From Austropuccinia psidii (Eukaryota; Basidiomycota; Pucciniomycetes; Pucciniales; Sphaerophragmiaceae), in assembly GCA_023105745.1 (NCBI GenBank), contig JALGQZ010000015.1:17086499-17150498 (forward strand): DNA of 64,000 bases, in the 5' to 3' direction. Both the position numbers and the translations under genes were made by a program. Position 1 is the first letter of the stretch; each line of letters begins with the position of its first letter. This document shows, one piece after another, positions 22,157-34,500 of the stretch. The notes under the pieces were generated by a model. That model ran no database searches, had not been told where the DNA came from, and saw only the letters and a program-made list of their open reading frames with translations.

Positions 22157-23553
22157 TGTCAGGGTGACTCTATGATATAGCTGTACAATGATAATAAAAA
22201 GCTATAACTATGAGTGTGACACAAAGATAATGATGATAATTGAGTGAGTAAATGGTTAAAAGGGCTATACTAAAAGAATTTAGTGATGGTGGGTGATATT
22301 GATAGCCCTGGGTGAAGTGTTTATCTGTTGGTTTACAATAATAAACCCTACAATAATTAAAATTATAATTGTACCTGTTTAATTCTATGGGTACCACTTC
22401 TTGCAGAAGCTATACCACGTAAGAATATTGAGAACAGGATGATGGATTGGCCTCCTTTCATCTTGTTCTGGGGTAGTGGGAGGTTGTTTACCTCTGCACA
22501 TGACCAAAGAGTGAAAATTATCATTACTGTGTGCTGGTTTGTGGTTCTACACACTCAATACAGACTGTTATTGGGTGGAAATGTGGTTTTAGAGCCACAA
22601 GTTGCCATTTTTACCCTATACAGGGTGAAAATTTTCCCAATGGAGCTTAATGGTGTGTTCTGGTGCTTCTGATGCATCAGAAGCTGTACAGAACATTCCT
22701 GTATGACTCTTATTTGTCCATTTATAAGGAATTAATGAATAAAAAGAATTTAATTCAATTTATTAGCTGTTAATTCGATTTTATGGACAGCTGTCCCACA
22801 GCAAGATCCCATACTGGCAAGTGCAGGATTACAATCTTAAAACTTGAATATCTTTGTCAATTCTAAAGATAGAGAGCTCTAAAGTAAGTCATTTTGTAGC
22901 CCTTGATGTTCTATACAAAATGGTTACTCATTTGGTATAGCTATCATTCAATATGGAAAAGTTATACCAATTCAAAATTCCATTGTCAATCTGTGGATTT
23001 GCTATGAATCCTGTATTGAGCTTGTTTGCTCCATAACTTTTGTTCTAGATGAGTTGAGAGGAAGTAAAGTAAACCACCAGATAGCTCTTATTGAACTCTT
23101 ATTACAAAGACCCCACTTTAGGTATCTCACACTAAAACTGTAGAAGTTAGATGACAGGTGAATATTTCATTCACCCTTATTTGACCTTATGTTGGCCGTA
23201 ACTTCTGTAATTTTGGTGCTAGCTCAATTTGGCTAGTACCATTGGATAGCCCTAATTGAGAAATTTAATTTGAACACCCATTTGATGGGTTCAGCCTCTT
23301 TCTCTGGATTTTAGATGAGAGGTGAGAATTAAGGTTTATTCTCTTCAACTGCTTTGAGCTTGAATAACTTTGTTATTCTTTGTCCTATAGTTATTGGACT
23401 TATATATTTGGAAAGAGAAGAGTTTCCTCTTTTTTTGATATCTTTTGAGCTGGTTTGGTCAAGTTCCATGTTTTGGTGGTATTTTACTCTACCATTGGTT
23501 TATGGTATTCTGGCTGTTATGCTTGTGTTCTGGTTTTGAGTCACAGGAAGACA
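22157..23553 (-). repeat. Old solo LTR related to family 2
   Basis: It starts TGTCAGGGTGACTCTATGAT, ends GTCACAGGAAGACA, and follows the family 2 LTR along its whole length at clearly lower identity. The flanks CACCT (22152-22156) and CACAT (23554-23558) are a target duplication with one change. It interrupts the hAT gene. Confidence 0.85.
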
Positions 23554-23862
23554 CACATAATTTCTTGAAAATGAATTCTTTGTATTTTGGGTTTAGTAGG
23601 GTGGCAATGAGAAAGTTGTTTTTTGCTAGTTTGTAATCATGATATTTTTTAATTTCTGATTGGCTGTTTCACAAGCTCATCTCCAAGATTTGGGGCCCAC
23701 ACCAGCATAATGGGTAAGCCTGTTCAAAATCACTGGAAGTATGGCATTACAAGGTGTTTAGTGAGCACTTTTGATTTGAATACATTACACAATTTCTCAA
23801 ACAACAGAGAATCAGAACCATGTATTTCATGGCACCCCATACCTCTTCACTTAGATGGTACT
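23554..23862 (-). pseudogene. hAT transposase, middle-late fragment
   Basis: Minus-strand frames give K-Y-H-L-S-E-E-V-W-G-A-M-K-Y-M and later K-K-Y-H-D-Y-K-L-A, N-F-L-I-A-T-L-L-N-P and K-Y-K-E-F, typical of the hAT region before the dimerisation domain. It lies between the solo LTR and the full family 2 element, so it bridges the other hAT pieces in the right order. Confidence 0.7.
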
Positions 23863-23867
23863 TGTCA

Positions 23868-25297
23868 TGTCAGGTTGATACTATGATAAAGGTATAACTA
23901 GGCTAATTACAACTTTAACTGTGTATGTGACACGGCAGAAAATGATTTTAAAAGAGGTTTATAAGGTATATGATAAGATAAAAGGGTTCTACTATTGAGA
24001 AATAGTGGTGGTGAGCGCTATTGAGAACCCTGGGTGCAGGCTTTATCTGTTGGATTACAATAATAAAGTCTACAATAATTAAAGATTATAATTATACCTG
24101 ATTATTTAACCAAGAGTAAAACTGTTTTTGACAGTTTACTACGTAGGTTATTCAAGAGCAGGATGAGGAAAGGTTTTTGGCAGTGAAAAGCCCTCCTTTT
24201 ATCCTGAAATTGAGGTGAAAAGGCTGTTAGACCTTTTCACGTAGAGGAAGTGAAGATTTTTCACTCCTTATGACAGGCTTGTGGCTTGCAAACAGCCTGT
24301 ATACTCTGTATTGGGCTCAGATGTGGTTTTGAAACCACATCTGGGCAGTTTTCACCAATACAGGGTGAAAATTTTCATCTGGGGACCTCACAGCCTGATT
24401 CTGACGTGTATGACGCGTAGAATGCTGTACAGAAACTGTATGGGCCCCCAGTATTGACTGACATATGAGGTATTGAAGTAAAAACATGCTTCTTTGTCTA
24501 TTTGACACCTCATATTCATGGTTATAGGGTATTATCCCATGGTAAGGCTGTATATGACAGCAGGTGGGATTTTTACCTTAAAATGGTCATAACTCTGTCA
24601 GGTTTTGAGATATCAAACTCAAAGTTGCTTCATTGAATAGCCCTGTATGAGCTCTACACAATGGTACCCAACTTGACATGGTTATCATTACATATGGCAA
24701 AGTTATCCCATGTACAAGTGTTTTTATACATTGGCGTGTTTTGGGCAAAAGCTGTATTAAGCTTGTTTGGCCAATAACTTCTGTTCTAGTTGAGATATGA
24801 GGAAATGGATGACACCATCAGATAGCCCTGATTGTGCTCTTTCCAAAAAGACCCCACTTTAAGTATCTGACACTAAAACTGTAAAAGTTAGATGAGAGGT
24901 GAATATTTTGTTCACCCTTATTTGGTCTGAATTTGACCATAACTCAAGTAATACTGGTGCTAGCTCAGTTTGGCTAGTACCATTGGATAGCCCTGGCTTA
25001 GAGCTTCATTTTGAATACCCATTTGATGGGGTTAAGCCTCTCCTTCTAGATTTTAGATGAGAGGTGAAAATTAAGGTTTATGCTCAGTAATAACTTTGAG
25101 CAGGAATAACTTTGTTATTTCTTGTCCTATGGTGATGGGACTTATATTTTCAGGAAGAGGTGAGTTTCCTCTTTCTTTTGATACCTTTTGAGCCAATTTG
25201 GCTCAGCTCCATGTTTTGTTGGTATTTTGGCTATACCATTGGTTTATGGTATTTTGGCTGTCATGCTTGTGCTCTGGTTTTGAGTCACAGGCTGACA
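23868..25297 (-). repeat. 3' LTR of family 2 copy 1
   Basis: The plus strand reads TGTCAGGTTGATACTATG...ACAGGCTGACA. The sense strand therefore starts TGTCAGCC and is preceded by the polypurine tract. Confidence 0.96.
24319..24371. other. Pair of conserved hairpins in the family 2 LTR
   Basis: AGATGTGGTTT-TG-AAACCACATCT (24319-24342) has 11-base perfect arms. TTTTCACC-AATACAG-GGTGAAAA follows within ten bases. The pair is present at 32571, 53671 and 61909, and with small end changes at about 40441 and 45435. The role is unknown: RNA folding, 3' end formation or protein binding. Confidence 0.7.
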
Positions 25298-25298
25298 T

Positions 25299-25312
25299 AC
25301 CCTCCCTCTAAA
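25299..25312 (-). other. Polypurine tract, family 2 copy 1
   Basis: The minus strand reads TAGAGGGAGGG immediately before the 3' LTR, the usual place of the plus-strand primer. Confidence 0.8.
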
Positions 25313-25320
25313 GAGGCTCA

Positions 25321-28300
25321 TCATTGATGAGACTGTTCAGTCCTCCTAGAGGCTCTGAATCTCCTTAAATGAAGGTTTCCATCTGGTATGGCATCCTCTG
25401 CCAACCATTTGTCTTTGTCAGCTGTCTGGTTCTTGAATCTGACTAGATATTGTCTCTGATCCTTCCCATTAAGTCTGATTTTTCTGGCCCTGATGATTTT
25501 ACTCACAGGTCCAGGAGAGTCTTCTACTTCCACTATTTCTGGTGGAGTGATGTTTTTCTTCCTGGAGGGGAATTTATCCTCCTCTGTTTGGAAGTATGGT
25601 TTGACCAGGCTCACTGGAAAGACTGGGTGTTTCCTGGAAAATTCCTCAGTGAGCTTGACTTCTACTGCATTCTTCCATATCAACTTAATGATAGTAAAGG
25701 GCCCTACAAATGAGTCTCTCATTTTCTTAGGTCCTTTGAGATTGTTAAAGTTCAGTGTAGACACTAACACCTGGTCCCCTTCCTTGAAGTCAGGTTCCAT
25801 ATGTGATTTGTCCCACCTCTGCTTGTTATACTCTTTGGCCTCAGCTATGCATTTGGATGCAGTATCACAGGCTTTCTTCCACATATCATGGAAGTCTTTG
25901 GCTGTGGGGTGGATGGTCAGAAGATTTTTCTTCAAGTGATCCACAGGTAACAGGGGATTCCACCCTTTCTCTACCAGTGCAGGTGTTTTTCCTGTGGTAG
26001 AGTGCTGGCTTGTATTATAAGCCAGTTGGACTGCTGGTAAGAGGGTGACCCAATCATGGGTGTATCCCTCATGGTCCTTGTATTCCATGCCATAGGCACA
26101 GAACCTCCTGAGGATGTCCTCCATTGTTTGGATCATCCTCTCAGCTAGGCCATCTGTTTGTGGATGGTAAGCTGTGGAAAAAGCAAGCTTGGTGCCAAGC
26201 ATGTCATATAAATTGGTCCAAAATTCAGATGTGAATTTTGGGTCCCTGTCACTAATTATGATCTTAGGGACTCCACAGGTGGATATGATGTTATTCCAAA
26301 ATAACAGAGCAGTGTCCATGGCTGTGTCCTCTTTATGGCATGGTAGACATCTCATGCTCTTGCTGAACCTATCAACTATGATTAAGCAGGCATTGTAGTT
26401 TTCTTTGCCTCCTGGGACAAGTCCTATGACCCAGTCCATGTTGATGGTTTCCCATGGGTGTTTGGGTTCTTCTATGTGTTGAAGCAACCCATATTTCTTC
26501 CCATGTTTTCTATTTGCCTTTTGGCATCTTTCACAAGTGTTGATGTATTCACTCAACTCTTGCTCCCACTTGGGCCACCAAGCTGTGCTTGCTACCCTCT
26601 CTTTAGTCCTTTCCTCACTCATGTGTCCCATATAGGGGCAGTCATGGCATTCCTGCAGGATTAAAGAGATGTGGTCTCTGTCTATCACTGTGAGTGCACT
26701 GGTGTGCTTTTCTCTGTGATAAATCAGGCCATCTATAAGGAAGAATTTATTGTCCTTATAGGCCCTCAACCAGGGTTCCTCCAGCTGGGTTTCCAGTTCT
26801 GGGCTCCTGTATTTTTGTTGAAGGAGTTGGAGTAGTATGCTACACTGTTTGTGTTTAGCATAAGATTTCAGTACTGCATTGAAAAATTCATTGTGCAGTT
26901 CTGAGGAGCTTATTCCCAGTATGGGAGTTTCTGTCCCTTCTGAATCAGTGTTTCCACTGTCAAGGGTACCACTCCCTGGTGCCCATTCAGAGAATCTGAA
27001 GTTCTTCTTCCTATTTATTTCCATAAAATGGATAGGAATTTTTGCAGCAACTTCAGGGTCATAAGCTGGATTGCTTTTGACATTGTCCAGTGGCCATCTG
27101 CTAAGGCCATCTGCATTGGTATGGCTTTTACCTTCCTTGTATATGATGGTCATGTTCCCTCTATACTCCTGGATGGATATTTGCCATCTCAGCATGTGTC
27201 TATTAGTAGTCTTCATGTTTAGTAAAGACTTCAAGGCTGTGCAGTCTGTGTAGACTTCAAAGACTGCTCCCTCAAAATAATAATGGAGTTTTTCTAGAGC
27301 CCAGACTAGACATAGACATTCTGTCTGGGTGGCCCCGTACCTGGCTTCTGAATCTTTCAGTTGCCTGGAGATGTAACATATTACACCTTCTCTTGGTTCA
27401 CCATCCACAATTTGTCTTTGGTGAAGGGCTGCTCCCAAGCCTTCGCTGCATGCTGCATCTATGTATAACTTGAATGGTAGTTCAAAGTCAGGCAAGATGA
27501 GCAAAGGTGCATTTGTGAGTTCATATTTGATCCTCTCATATGCATCCCTCCTTTCCTTGGTTATTTCAAAAACTACATCCTTTGAGCATAACTTGTATAA
27601 ACTACTAGTTATGTGTGCAAAGTTCTTAATGTGGTTTCTATAGTAGCTAGCAAACCCAAGGAAAGATTGCATCTCTTTGATGTTCTTTGGTACTGGCTTT
27701 TGCAGTACTGCTGCTACTTTGTTCTGGTCAATTGCCAGACTAAGGCCTGAGACTTTGTGTCCTAGAGCTAGTAGCTCTTGTTGGCCAAAATTACACTTTT
27801 TAAGTGAAATTTTTAGATTGATGGGTGTACATTTACTTAGCACTCTGTCTATGTATTGTACCTGATCTTCCCATGTCTCTGAGTATATAATGATATCATC
27901 AATATATACTACCATCCAGCCTTCCATTATTTCTTCTTGAAATATGGTGTCCATCATCCTTTGGAAGTGGGCTGGTGCATTCTTGATGCCAAATGGCATC
28001 CTGGTGTACTCATATATGCCCATATGGCATATAATTCTGAGTAATTTCATGGAGTTTGGTTTAACTCCATTTTGGTGGAAGCCCTTCATACAATCCATCT
28101 TGGTTATGTATTTGGCTTTGGACAATTTATCCAAGGCATGAGGTATCCTTGGTATAGGGTACCTGTCTGCTTTTGTGTAGTTGTTCAGGGCTCTGAAGTC
28201 TCCACACAATCTAGACTTGCCATCATGCCAGGTGATTAGGACAGGAGTGGTGATTTCCACTATTTCATTATGTCCAATTTTCCTAATGACATCCATGTCC

Positions 28301-31176
28301 AAGAGTTCATTGATGTGTTTTTCAATTTCTTTCCTGGTTTCCAGACTTGCTGGATAAGGAGGTCTCCTCAGCATGGGTGGATAGGGCCTTTCTACATCCA
28401 GATATAGTTCTATATCATGGCCTTTGATCTTGCCTAATGGTTCTTCACCAATGGAAAATGCTGGTCTATTCTTCCTCAGCATTTTCAGTAAACTTAGCTT
28501 TTGTTTACTGGTGAGGGTAGTGCTAAACTGTCCCTCTCTGATTTCTTTCAGAAGTTCTTCCAGTGGGTCCTGAGAAGATATCTGGTATATATCAAGAGAA
28601 AATTTCTTTTCCTTGTTAGTACCAATGGTAATATGCCTATTTTTACTATTGTAAATATCTATGCCATACATCCTCTGGTAATCTGTTCCCAGTAAAAACC
28701 CTTGGATGTGGGCATCTTCAAGCACTACAAACTCTGGGTTGAGTCTGATATTACCTTTTCTGTGGGGTATAATTATCTCTTTGATAATTGTCCCAATAGA
28801 GGTCATCTTTCCAGATGCACTCTTAAAGTTCTTTGCCCTGGTGGGCAAGAGTTCTTTTTCCCAGTTTGGGAAGTGGTTATCCAGATAATTTCTGGCCACT
28901 ATGGAGCAGTGTGCTCCACTGTCAATGATCAGTGGGTGCTGAGCATTGTCAATACATACAGTCATTTTTGTGGCTGTTCCATGTATATATGCCATTCCTT
29001 TGGTTGGTGTAACCAGGAATGTTTGTGCATCTTGTGTGTGTTTACACAAGTTCTTGTTGGCAGTGTCTTGTGGCATGCCTGCTTTCAACTGTATATCCTG
29101 GATTTCTAGTGGGGTTTCCTCTTGGTATTCCACTAGAAATTCCTCTCTTGGGTCTTGATCCTCATCAGATGGTTCTCTGATGGCATCACCCATAGAGTCT
29201 GATTCAGAATCCTCTGTTGGAGGTTCTTCTTCAGGGACTTTTTCTATAGCATAGACTTTCTTCTTTGCTTTTGGACAGTTGTTGGCATAGTGGTCTGTTG
29301 AACCACAATTGTGACAAGAATTCTTCTTCTTTGCCACTTCTGCCACTCTTTCTCTGGGTTTGTCTTTAAACTCTACCCTGAAAGGTTGTTTCTCTTTGAA
29401 ACTACTGCTTCTATATGGGGTGAATTTCCCTATATTAGTCCTTTTCCTTATGTCTTGTAAGGTATTGGCTATATCATTTAGAGTGCAATTTTGGTTGCAT
29501 CTGCACTTTACTGCAAGCTCTAGCTCTCCTGGCAGTTGTGTCAGAAGTTTATGATTCCTCATTTGAATGTTCATTTGAGGATCAATGGCTTTAAGTCTTT
29601 TAGACTGTCTAAGACACCACTCATATGGATCTTTATCCACAGAGTATTTGTCATTTTCAAATGACATGGTCTTTTGCCATATCCAAGTTCCATTACTGTA
29701 CTTTTGGATTATTTGACTCTTCCACCATGGCCAATTTCTTCTGCCATGGATTTCTTTCATTTCAGTGTACCATATACTTGCATGACCTTTAAATGCAGTA
29801 TTCAGTCTAGCAGTAATCCAGTAATCTGGTATGCTTGGTACATCAATGAAGAGTCCATCAATATAATCTATGAGTTCCATATGATAATATTCTCCTGATC
29901 CAGAGAATTTGGGCCAGCTTGAGGCCTCAGGAAGCTGTTTCAAGGCTTCCTTCTCTGAATAAGACATGCCATCTCCATCCTGGTATTGTGATGGAGATCT
30001 TGCCTTATTCAACAACATGGCATCTGGTTTGATGTCATCTGGTTGATAGGGATTCTCCATAGCTTGGCCTTGTGGTTGGGGCTTTAAGCTATGGTAGGCA
30101 TCAAACAATTTGTTGATGTCTTGGTTCAGACACTCCCTGTCCCTGCTGCTATGGTGTTGTTCTTCAGAGACTTGATTCAGTCTCTTGTTGGTTTCTTCAG
30201 AGGCTTTGCTCAGTTGAGCATATCCTTCTTAAAGGTTTTTAACTATCTGCTCCAGTGAGGCTTGAGTTTTTCTCATCCTCTCTTGGGCAGCTGCAAATTC
30301 TGCAGCCTGCTTTGCAGATTGCTCAGCATATTGGGACATTTGCAACCACAGTGTGTCACTGTTGATGTTGCTCTCAGATGTGATAATGTTATTTTCAGTC
30401 TGAGTGGGGGTAATGTTTCTATTACTAGGACTACTGATTCTAGAGTGGTTTACAACTACTTCTGGCTCTTGTGTACTTCTTTTACCAAATCTAACAGCTT
30501 CTGGATCATGGGGTCTGACTCTTTCCTCCTCTGGTTGAAGGAGGCTTTGTTCTTGCCCTTGTTGCCTTGTCTTCTCCTGGAAACTTCCTGGAATTGTGAA
30601 TAATGGTGACTCTTGGCCACTGATCTGCTGGTTTCTGAATGGTGTGAAGCCACTGGAGAGCTGATTTGGCTTGATCCTTGTGAACCTGAAGGAATCTGAG
30701 TAGGCCCTGTCTGGGTTAACTGTTCTTCTATAGCTAGGATAGTGGCTTGGTTCTCCCTTATCCTCTGTGCCCTTGCCTGCAGGAGTCTGTGCTGCCTGGT
30801 AGGGTTCCAACCCTTGGTGATTACCATAAGGTCCTTGAAGTCTATCTCTTTGAGACAGATCTTCTGGCAACTTGATCCCAGTTCTGCCCAGTGAGTTGCT
30901 AGGTTGAACCTCTTGTTGTCCATGCTCCATTGAAAAAAATCTTTGAGGAGTTGGTGGATTTGAAGAACTTGATCCATATCCTTCCAGTCCTCTGGTTTGA
31001 GGTTTCTGTTGAATTGGAGTGTGAATGGCAAGGTTGATATTATCTCCCTCATTGTTTTTCCATCCACCACTGTGTCCAATGTGTCTTCTTTCAGGTCTTC
31101 TGGTTCTAGACATTCCTGCTCTATCCTCTGGCTGGTTCCTTTGGAAGCCAAGGTCTCTGAGGTATGCAGGGGACAT
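25321..31176 (-). pseudogene. gag-pol polyprotein, family 2 copy 1 (one in-frame stop)
   Basis: The Gag ATG is at 31176 (M-S-P-A-Y-L), two bases after the stop of an upstream frame, and the frame is open to 25321 except for one TAA at 30231-30229. Copy 2 has CAA there. The order is: leader overlapping the accessory frame, coiled coil, capsid, CCHC knuckle (C-H-N-C-G-S-T-D-H), protease D-S-G-A-H, RT Y-I-D-D, RNase H Y-I-D-A-A, integrase HHCC and D-D-E, G-P-F motif and chromodomain (Y-L-V-R-F...W-L-A-E). The first integrase Asp (N-M-D-W, 26436-26434) is present. Translation would yield about 1951 residues without the stop. This copy is one change away from an open polyprotein. Confidence 0.95.
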
Positions 31177-31524
31177 ATCAGTGTTTGCAAGCAGTCAAAA
31201 ACTTTATGTTCTTAGGGTATTTACCTTTGACTGTGCCTTGTACAAATTTGTTATCTGCTGCTTTGGGCAGTTTGCCTTTGGAAGTTACAACTGGGTTAAT
31301 AATTGTAATCTTCCCTGTACAAGTGGTTAAGGTTGGTTTACCTTGTATTGAAGCAGAGTTTCGTGGTTTTCTACTCCTCTGAGTGGCTATTGGTGTCCAC
31401 TTCTTGGCTGTAATGAGGCCTTCACTAAGCCTTTTTCCTTTACCCTTGCTGCCCTCTGGTTCTGAGGGTGTCACTGGCGTGTTGGCCTGTGACTGGGTTT
31501 CAAGTGGGATGTAGTTTTCTTCCA
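30456..31524 (-). CDS. Spliced accessory protein overlapping gag, family 2 copy 1 (about 333 aa)
   Basis: Exons 31524-31225 and 31156-30456 join in frame. With one A from the leader exon they give 334 codons without an internal stop. The first exon is basic and Ser/Thr/Pro-rich. The second holds a helical domain: [16 protein letters not shown], then a basic stretch ([11 protein letters not shown]) and a C-terminal helix. The same layout occurs in families 1 and B. Without splicing the first exon frame ends at TGA next to the Gag ATG. Between copies 1 and 2 the accessory frame changes at about 11 residues and the overlapping gag frame at about 20 (hand count), which favours selection on the accessory frame. 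No named family is recognised. Confidence 0.7.
31157..31224 (-). other. Candidate intron containing the Gag start codon, family 2 copy 1
   Basis: 68 bases on the minus strand, G|GTAAAT...ACCTCAG|AG. The Gag ATG lies 17 bases before the 3' splice site. Copy 2 has the same intron at 60511-60578. The exons join in phase. Confidence 0.7.
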
Positions 31525-32072
31525 CTGAATCAGAACAGGAAAAAGAGGGCTTATGTCAGTTAAGACTTCTTAAAAGGCTGGTTTTGCACGTCTAAGAATG
31601 GCCTCTGGGCTTGTATATTATTACAGTATGCCCTTGTATAATGACAGTGTAATTGAATTAACAATTTCACGTCAAAAATACAGCTTATGGTGTCCTGTCA
31701 CACTGTTTGTGTGTCAGTATCCCTCAGATACACTTGTGGTTTGCAAGTGTATTCTGTAAAAGTGGTTTATATACAAGTGTTATTGAATTAACAATACACT
31801 TGACCACGCCTCAACTGATGGTTTTTCAGTCAGAGGTGTCCTTATTCAGTCAAGAATACAGGACTTTATTAGTGGCTTATGTGTTTTTATATGCAAAACA
31901 CGCCAAAAATAATAAATTACTGTGGGTGTTAACCACGTAAAAAAAATACTCTTATAATATGATTATATAAAAAAAGGTAAAAATATATAAAATATATATA
32001 TTTAAATAGAAATTACGCCTAAAAAGGATAAAACAATGTGTTAATAAGTCATAAAAAAGAGAAAATAGTTAC
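31525..32072 (-). other. Candidate long leader intron, family 2 copy 1
   Basis: The donor here is ACAA|GTAACT (copy 2 has the better ATAAA|GTAAGT) just downstream of the primer-binding site. The acceptor is TTCTGATTCAG followed by TGGAAG. Joining creates A|TG and the start of the accessory frame. A shorter intron ending TTTTTTAG|GCG is also possible, so the leader may have two introns. Confidence 0.45.
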
Positions 32073-32100
32073 TTGTAAGGTCCAAAAAATAAGTTAAAAA

Positions 32101-32119
32101 CACAGCCAGGCCCCCAAAA
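32101..32119 (-). other. Primer-binding site region, family 2 copy 1
   Basis: The minus strand reads TTTTGGGGGCCTGGCTGTG right after the LTR end ...CCTGACA. Confidence 0.72.
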
Positions 32120-33549
32120 TGTCAGGTTGATACTATGATAAAGGTATAACTAGGCTAATTACAACTTTAACTGTGTATGTGACACGGCAGAAAATGATTT
32201 TAAAAGAGGTTTATAAGGTTTATGATAAGATAAAAGGGTTCTACTATTGAGAAATAGTGGTGGTGAGCGCTATTGAGAACCCTGGGTGCAGGCTTTATCT
32301 GTTGGATTACAATAATAAAGTCTACAATAATTAAAGATTATAGTTATACCTGATTATTTAACCAAGAGTAAAACTGTTTTTGACAGTTTACTACATAGGT
32401 TATTCAAGAGCAGGATGAGGAAAGGTTTTTGGCAGTGAAAAGCCCTCCCTTTATCCTGAAATTGAGGTGAAAAGGCTGTTAGACCTTTTCATGTAGAGGA
32501 AGTGAAGATTTTTCACTCCTTATGACAGGCTTGTGGTTAGCAAACAGCCTGTATACTCTGTATTGGGCTCAGATGTGGTTTTGAAACCACATCTGGGCAG
32601 TTTTCACCAATACAGGGTGAAAATTTTCATCTGGGGACCTCACAGCCTGATTCTGACGTGTATGACGCGTAGAATGCTGTACAGAAACTGTATGGGACCC
32701 CAGTATTGACTGACATATGAGGTATTAAAGTAAAAACATGCTTCTTTGTCTATTTGACACCTCATATTCATGGTTATAGGGTATTATCCCATGGTAAGGC
32801 TGTATATGACAGCAGGTGGGATTTTTACCTTAAAATGGTCATAACTCTGTCAGTTTTTGAGATATCAAGCTCAAAGTTGGTTCATTGAATATCCCTGTAT
32901 GAGCTCTACACAATGGTACCCAACTTGACATGGCTATCATTAAATATGGCAAAGTTATCCCATGTACAAGTGTTTTTATACATTGGCGTGTTTTGGGCAA
33001 AAGCTGTATTAAGCTTGTTTGGCCAGTAACTTCTGTTCTAGTTGAGATATGAGGAAATGGATGACACCATCAGATAGCCCTGATTGTGCTCTTTCCAAAA
33101 AGACCCCACTTTAAGTATCTCACACTAAAACTGTAAAAGTTAGATGAGAGGTGAATATTTTGTTCACCCTTATTTGGTCTGAACTTGACCATAACTCAAG
33201 TAATACTGGTGCTAGCTCAGTTTGGCTAGTACCATTGGATAGCCTTGGCTTAGAGCTTCATTTTTAATACCCATTTGATGGGGTTAAGCCTCTCCTTCTA
33301 GATTTTAGATGAGAGGTGAAAATTAAGGTTTATGCTCAGCAATAACTTTGAGCAGGAATAACTTTGTTATTTCTTGTCCTATGGTGATGGGACTTATATT
33401 TTCAGGAAGAGGTGAGTTTCCTCTTTCTTTTGATAACTTTTGAGCTAATTTGGCTCAGCTCCATGTTTTGGTGGTATTTTGGCTATACCATTGGTTTATG
33501 GTATTTTGGCTGTCATGCTTGTGCTCTGGTTTTGAGTCACAGGCTGACA
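32120..33549 (-). repeat. 5' LTR of family 2 copy 1
   Basis: Matches 23868-25297 base for base apart from scattered differences. For example ACTACGTAGG is ACTACATAGG here, and TTCACGTAGAGG is TTCATGTAGAGG. Confidence 0.96.
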
Positions 33550-33554
33550 TGTCA

Positions 33555-34500
33555 GTTTAAGGGGAATCAGTATAAATTTGAATCAAGAGTTTCAATTTGT
33601 GAGCACATTGGATCTGTTTAAGGAAAAAATTTCATCTTGTCATGGGATGACTGATTGGTAAGACCTTTGGATAGGGAGTTTTGTTGCATGCTGCAATAAA
33701 TAATTTGCACTGTTTGCTAGAGCCACAAATGTGGGTACAAAGGTCTTGCAGGAGTCTGACAATTCTTTTTTCACCTATAAAAAAATTGGGAAGGATCTTG
33801 TAAGGAACTTCAGCTGTCTACCAACAACACCTTCACATGGCTAACCTGGAGGTCTGAGCACTGGGCCCAACTCATCAATGTCATGATAACCTTGATCATT
33901 CCCATTGGTTCCCATAATGAAAGATAGCTTTCCAAACTTATCTTGAGTTTCCAGGGTGGCCTGGTTGAGGGCACAACTTTTTTTCTTCTTTGGGGGTTGC
34001 CTGCAGTGTTTCTTGATAGATTTGATGCCTGCTTTTTGTTGTGAACAATGGTAATATCATCAGATGAGTCCACATGTGTTCAGAGAAATTTTCTGTGCAC
34101 CTTGTACATTTTTTGGTGCCAGCTCATTATCACTGTCACCAATGAGTAATTTTTCAACAGCTAAGTAGTCATTGAAAAACTCATAGTCTTAATTGGTAAT
34201 TTGACCCATGTAAAGTAAGAAATCTTTGGCAACCAAGTTGAGTACATGACATGCACATTTATGAAAATTCTTTTCATGGTACCAAGGGATGTTGATAGCA
34301 ACCAATTTGCATTTCAGGTGAAATATCATCAAAATGTTGTACATGGCACTGTAGGTTGAAATGAGGCAGTACATTGAGGGGGAAATTATTGGTAAATCTG
34401 TTTTGAATTTCAGAATTGTCCCATAACCATGGGTGCTAAGGTGTATTAGATGCCCCTCTGAATAATACTGAAGAGTCAGCCTACAGAGAATCACCAAAAG
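33555..34500 (-). pseudogene. hAT transposase, central fragment
   Basis: The minus strand encodes H-K-C-A-C-H-V-L-N-L-V-A-K-D-F-L, the hAT C-x-x-H motif region. Further on come K-L-L-I-G-D-S-D and, near 33640, P-M-T-R-stop-N-F-F-L-K, where hAT proteins have T-R-W-N (TGG changed to TGA). The fragment ends at the TGTCA target site of the family 2 element. Several stops and shifts are present. Confidence 0.75.

Larger units (their letters stand above)
23868..33549 (-). mobile_element. Ty3/gypsy family 2, copy 1, complete (9682 bp)
   Basis: Two 1430-bp LTRs, TG...CA ends and a perfect target duplication TGTCA (23863-23867 and 33550-33554). The inside has a primer-binding site, leader, accessory frame, gag-pol and a polypurine tract, all on the minus strand. 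The LTRs differ at scattered sites, several of them CpG changes. It is inserted in the hAT transposase gene. Confidence 0.97.

Noticed and set aside
23863..23872. Sequence-specific targeting because the TSD TGTCA equals the family 2 terminus
   Set aside because: Other family 2 insertions here use CTTGC, TTACC and CATAA, so the match is coincidence.
25450..29900. Many plus-strand open frames opposite the family 2 pol gene (and likewise at 54.8-59.7 kb)
   Set aside because: They are antisense shadows of the minus-strand polyprotein with no domains of their own.
30456..30520. Programmed -1 frameshift from the accessory frame into gag in family 2
   Set aside because: No canonical slippery heptamer is seen in the overlap, and gag has its own ATG at 31176; the splice model explains both frames better.
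31178..31525. The 115-codon frame as a separate small protein ending at TGA
   Set aside because: It has no ATG, and the intron starting at 31224 joins it in phase to the next frame, so it is more likely an exon.
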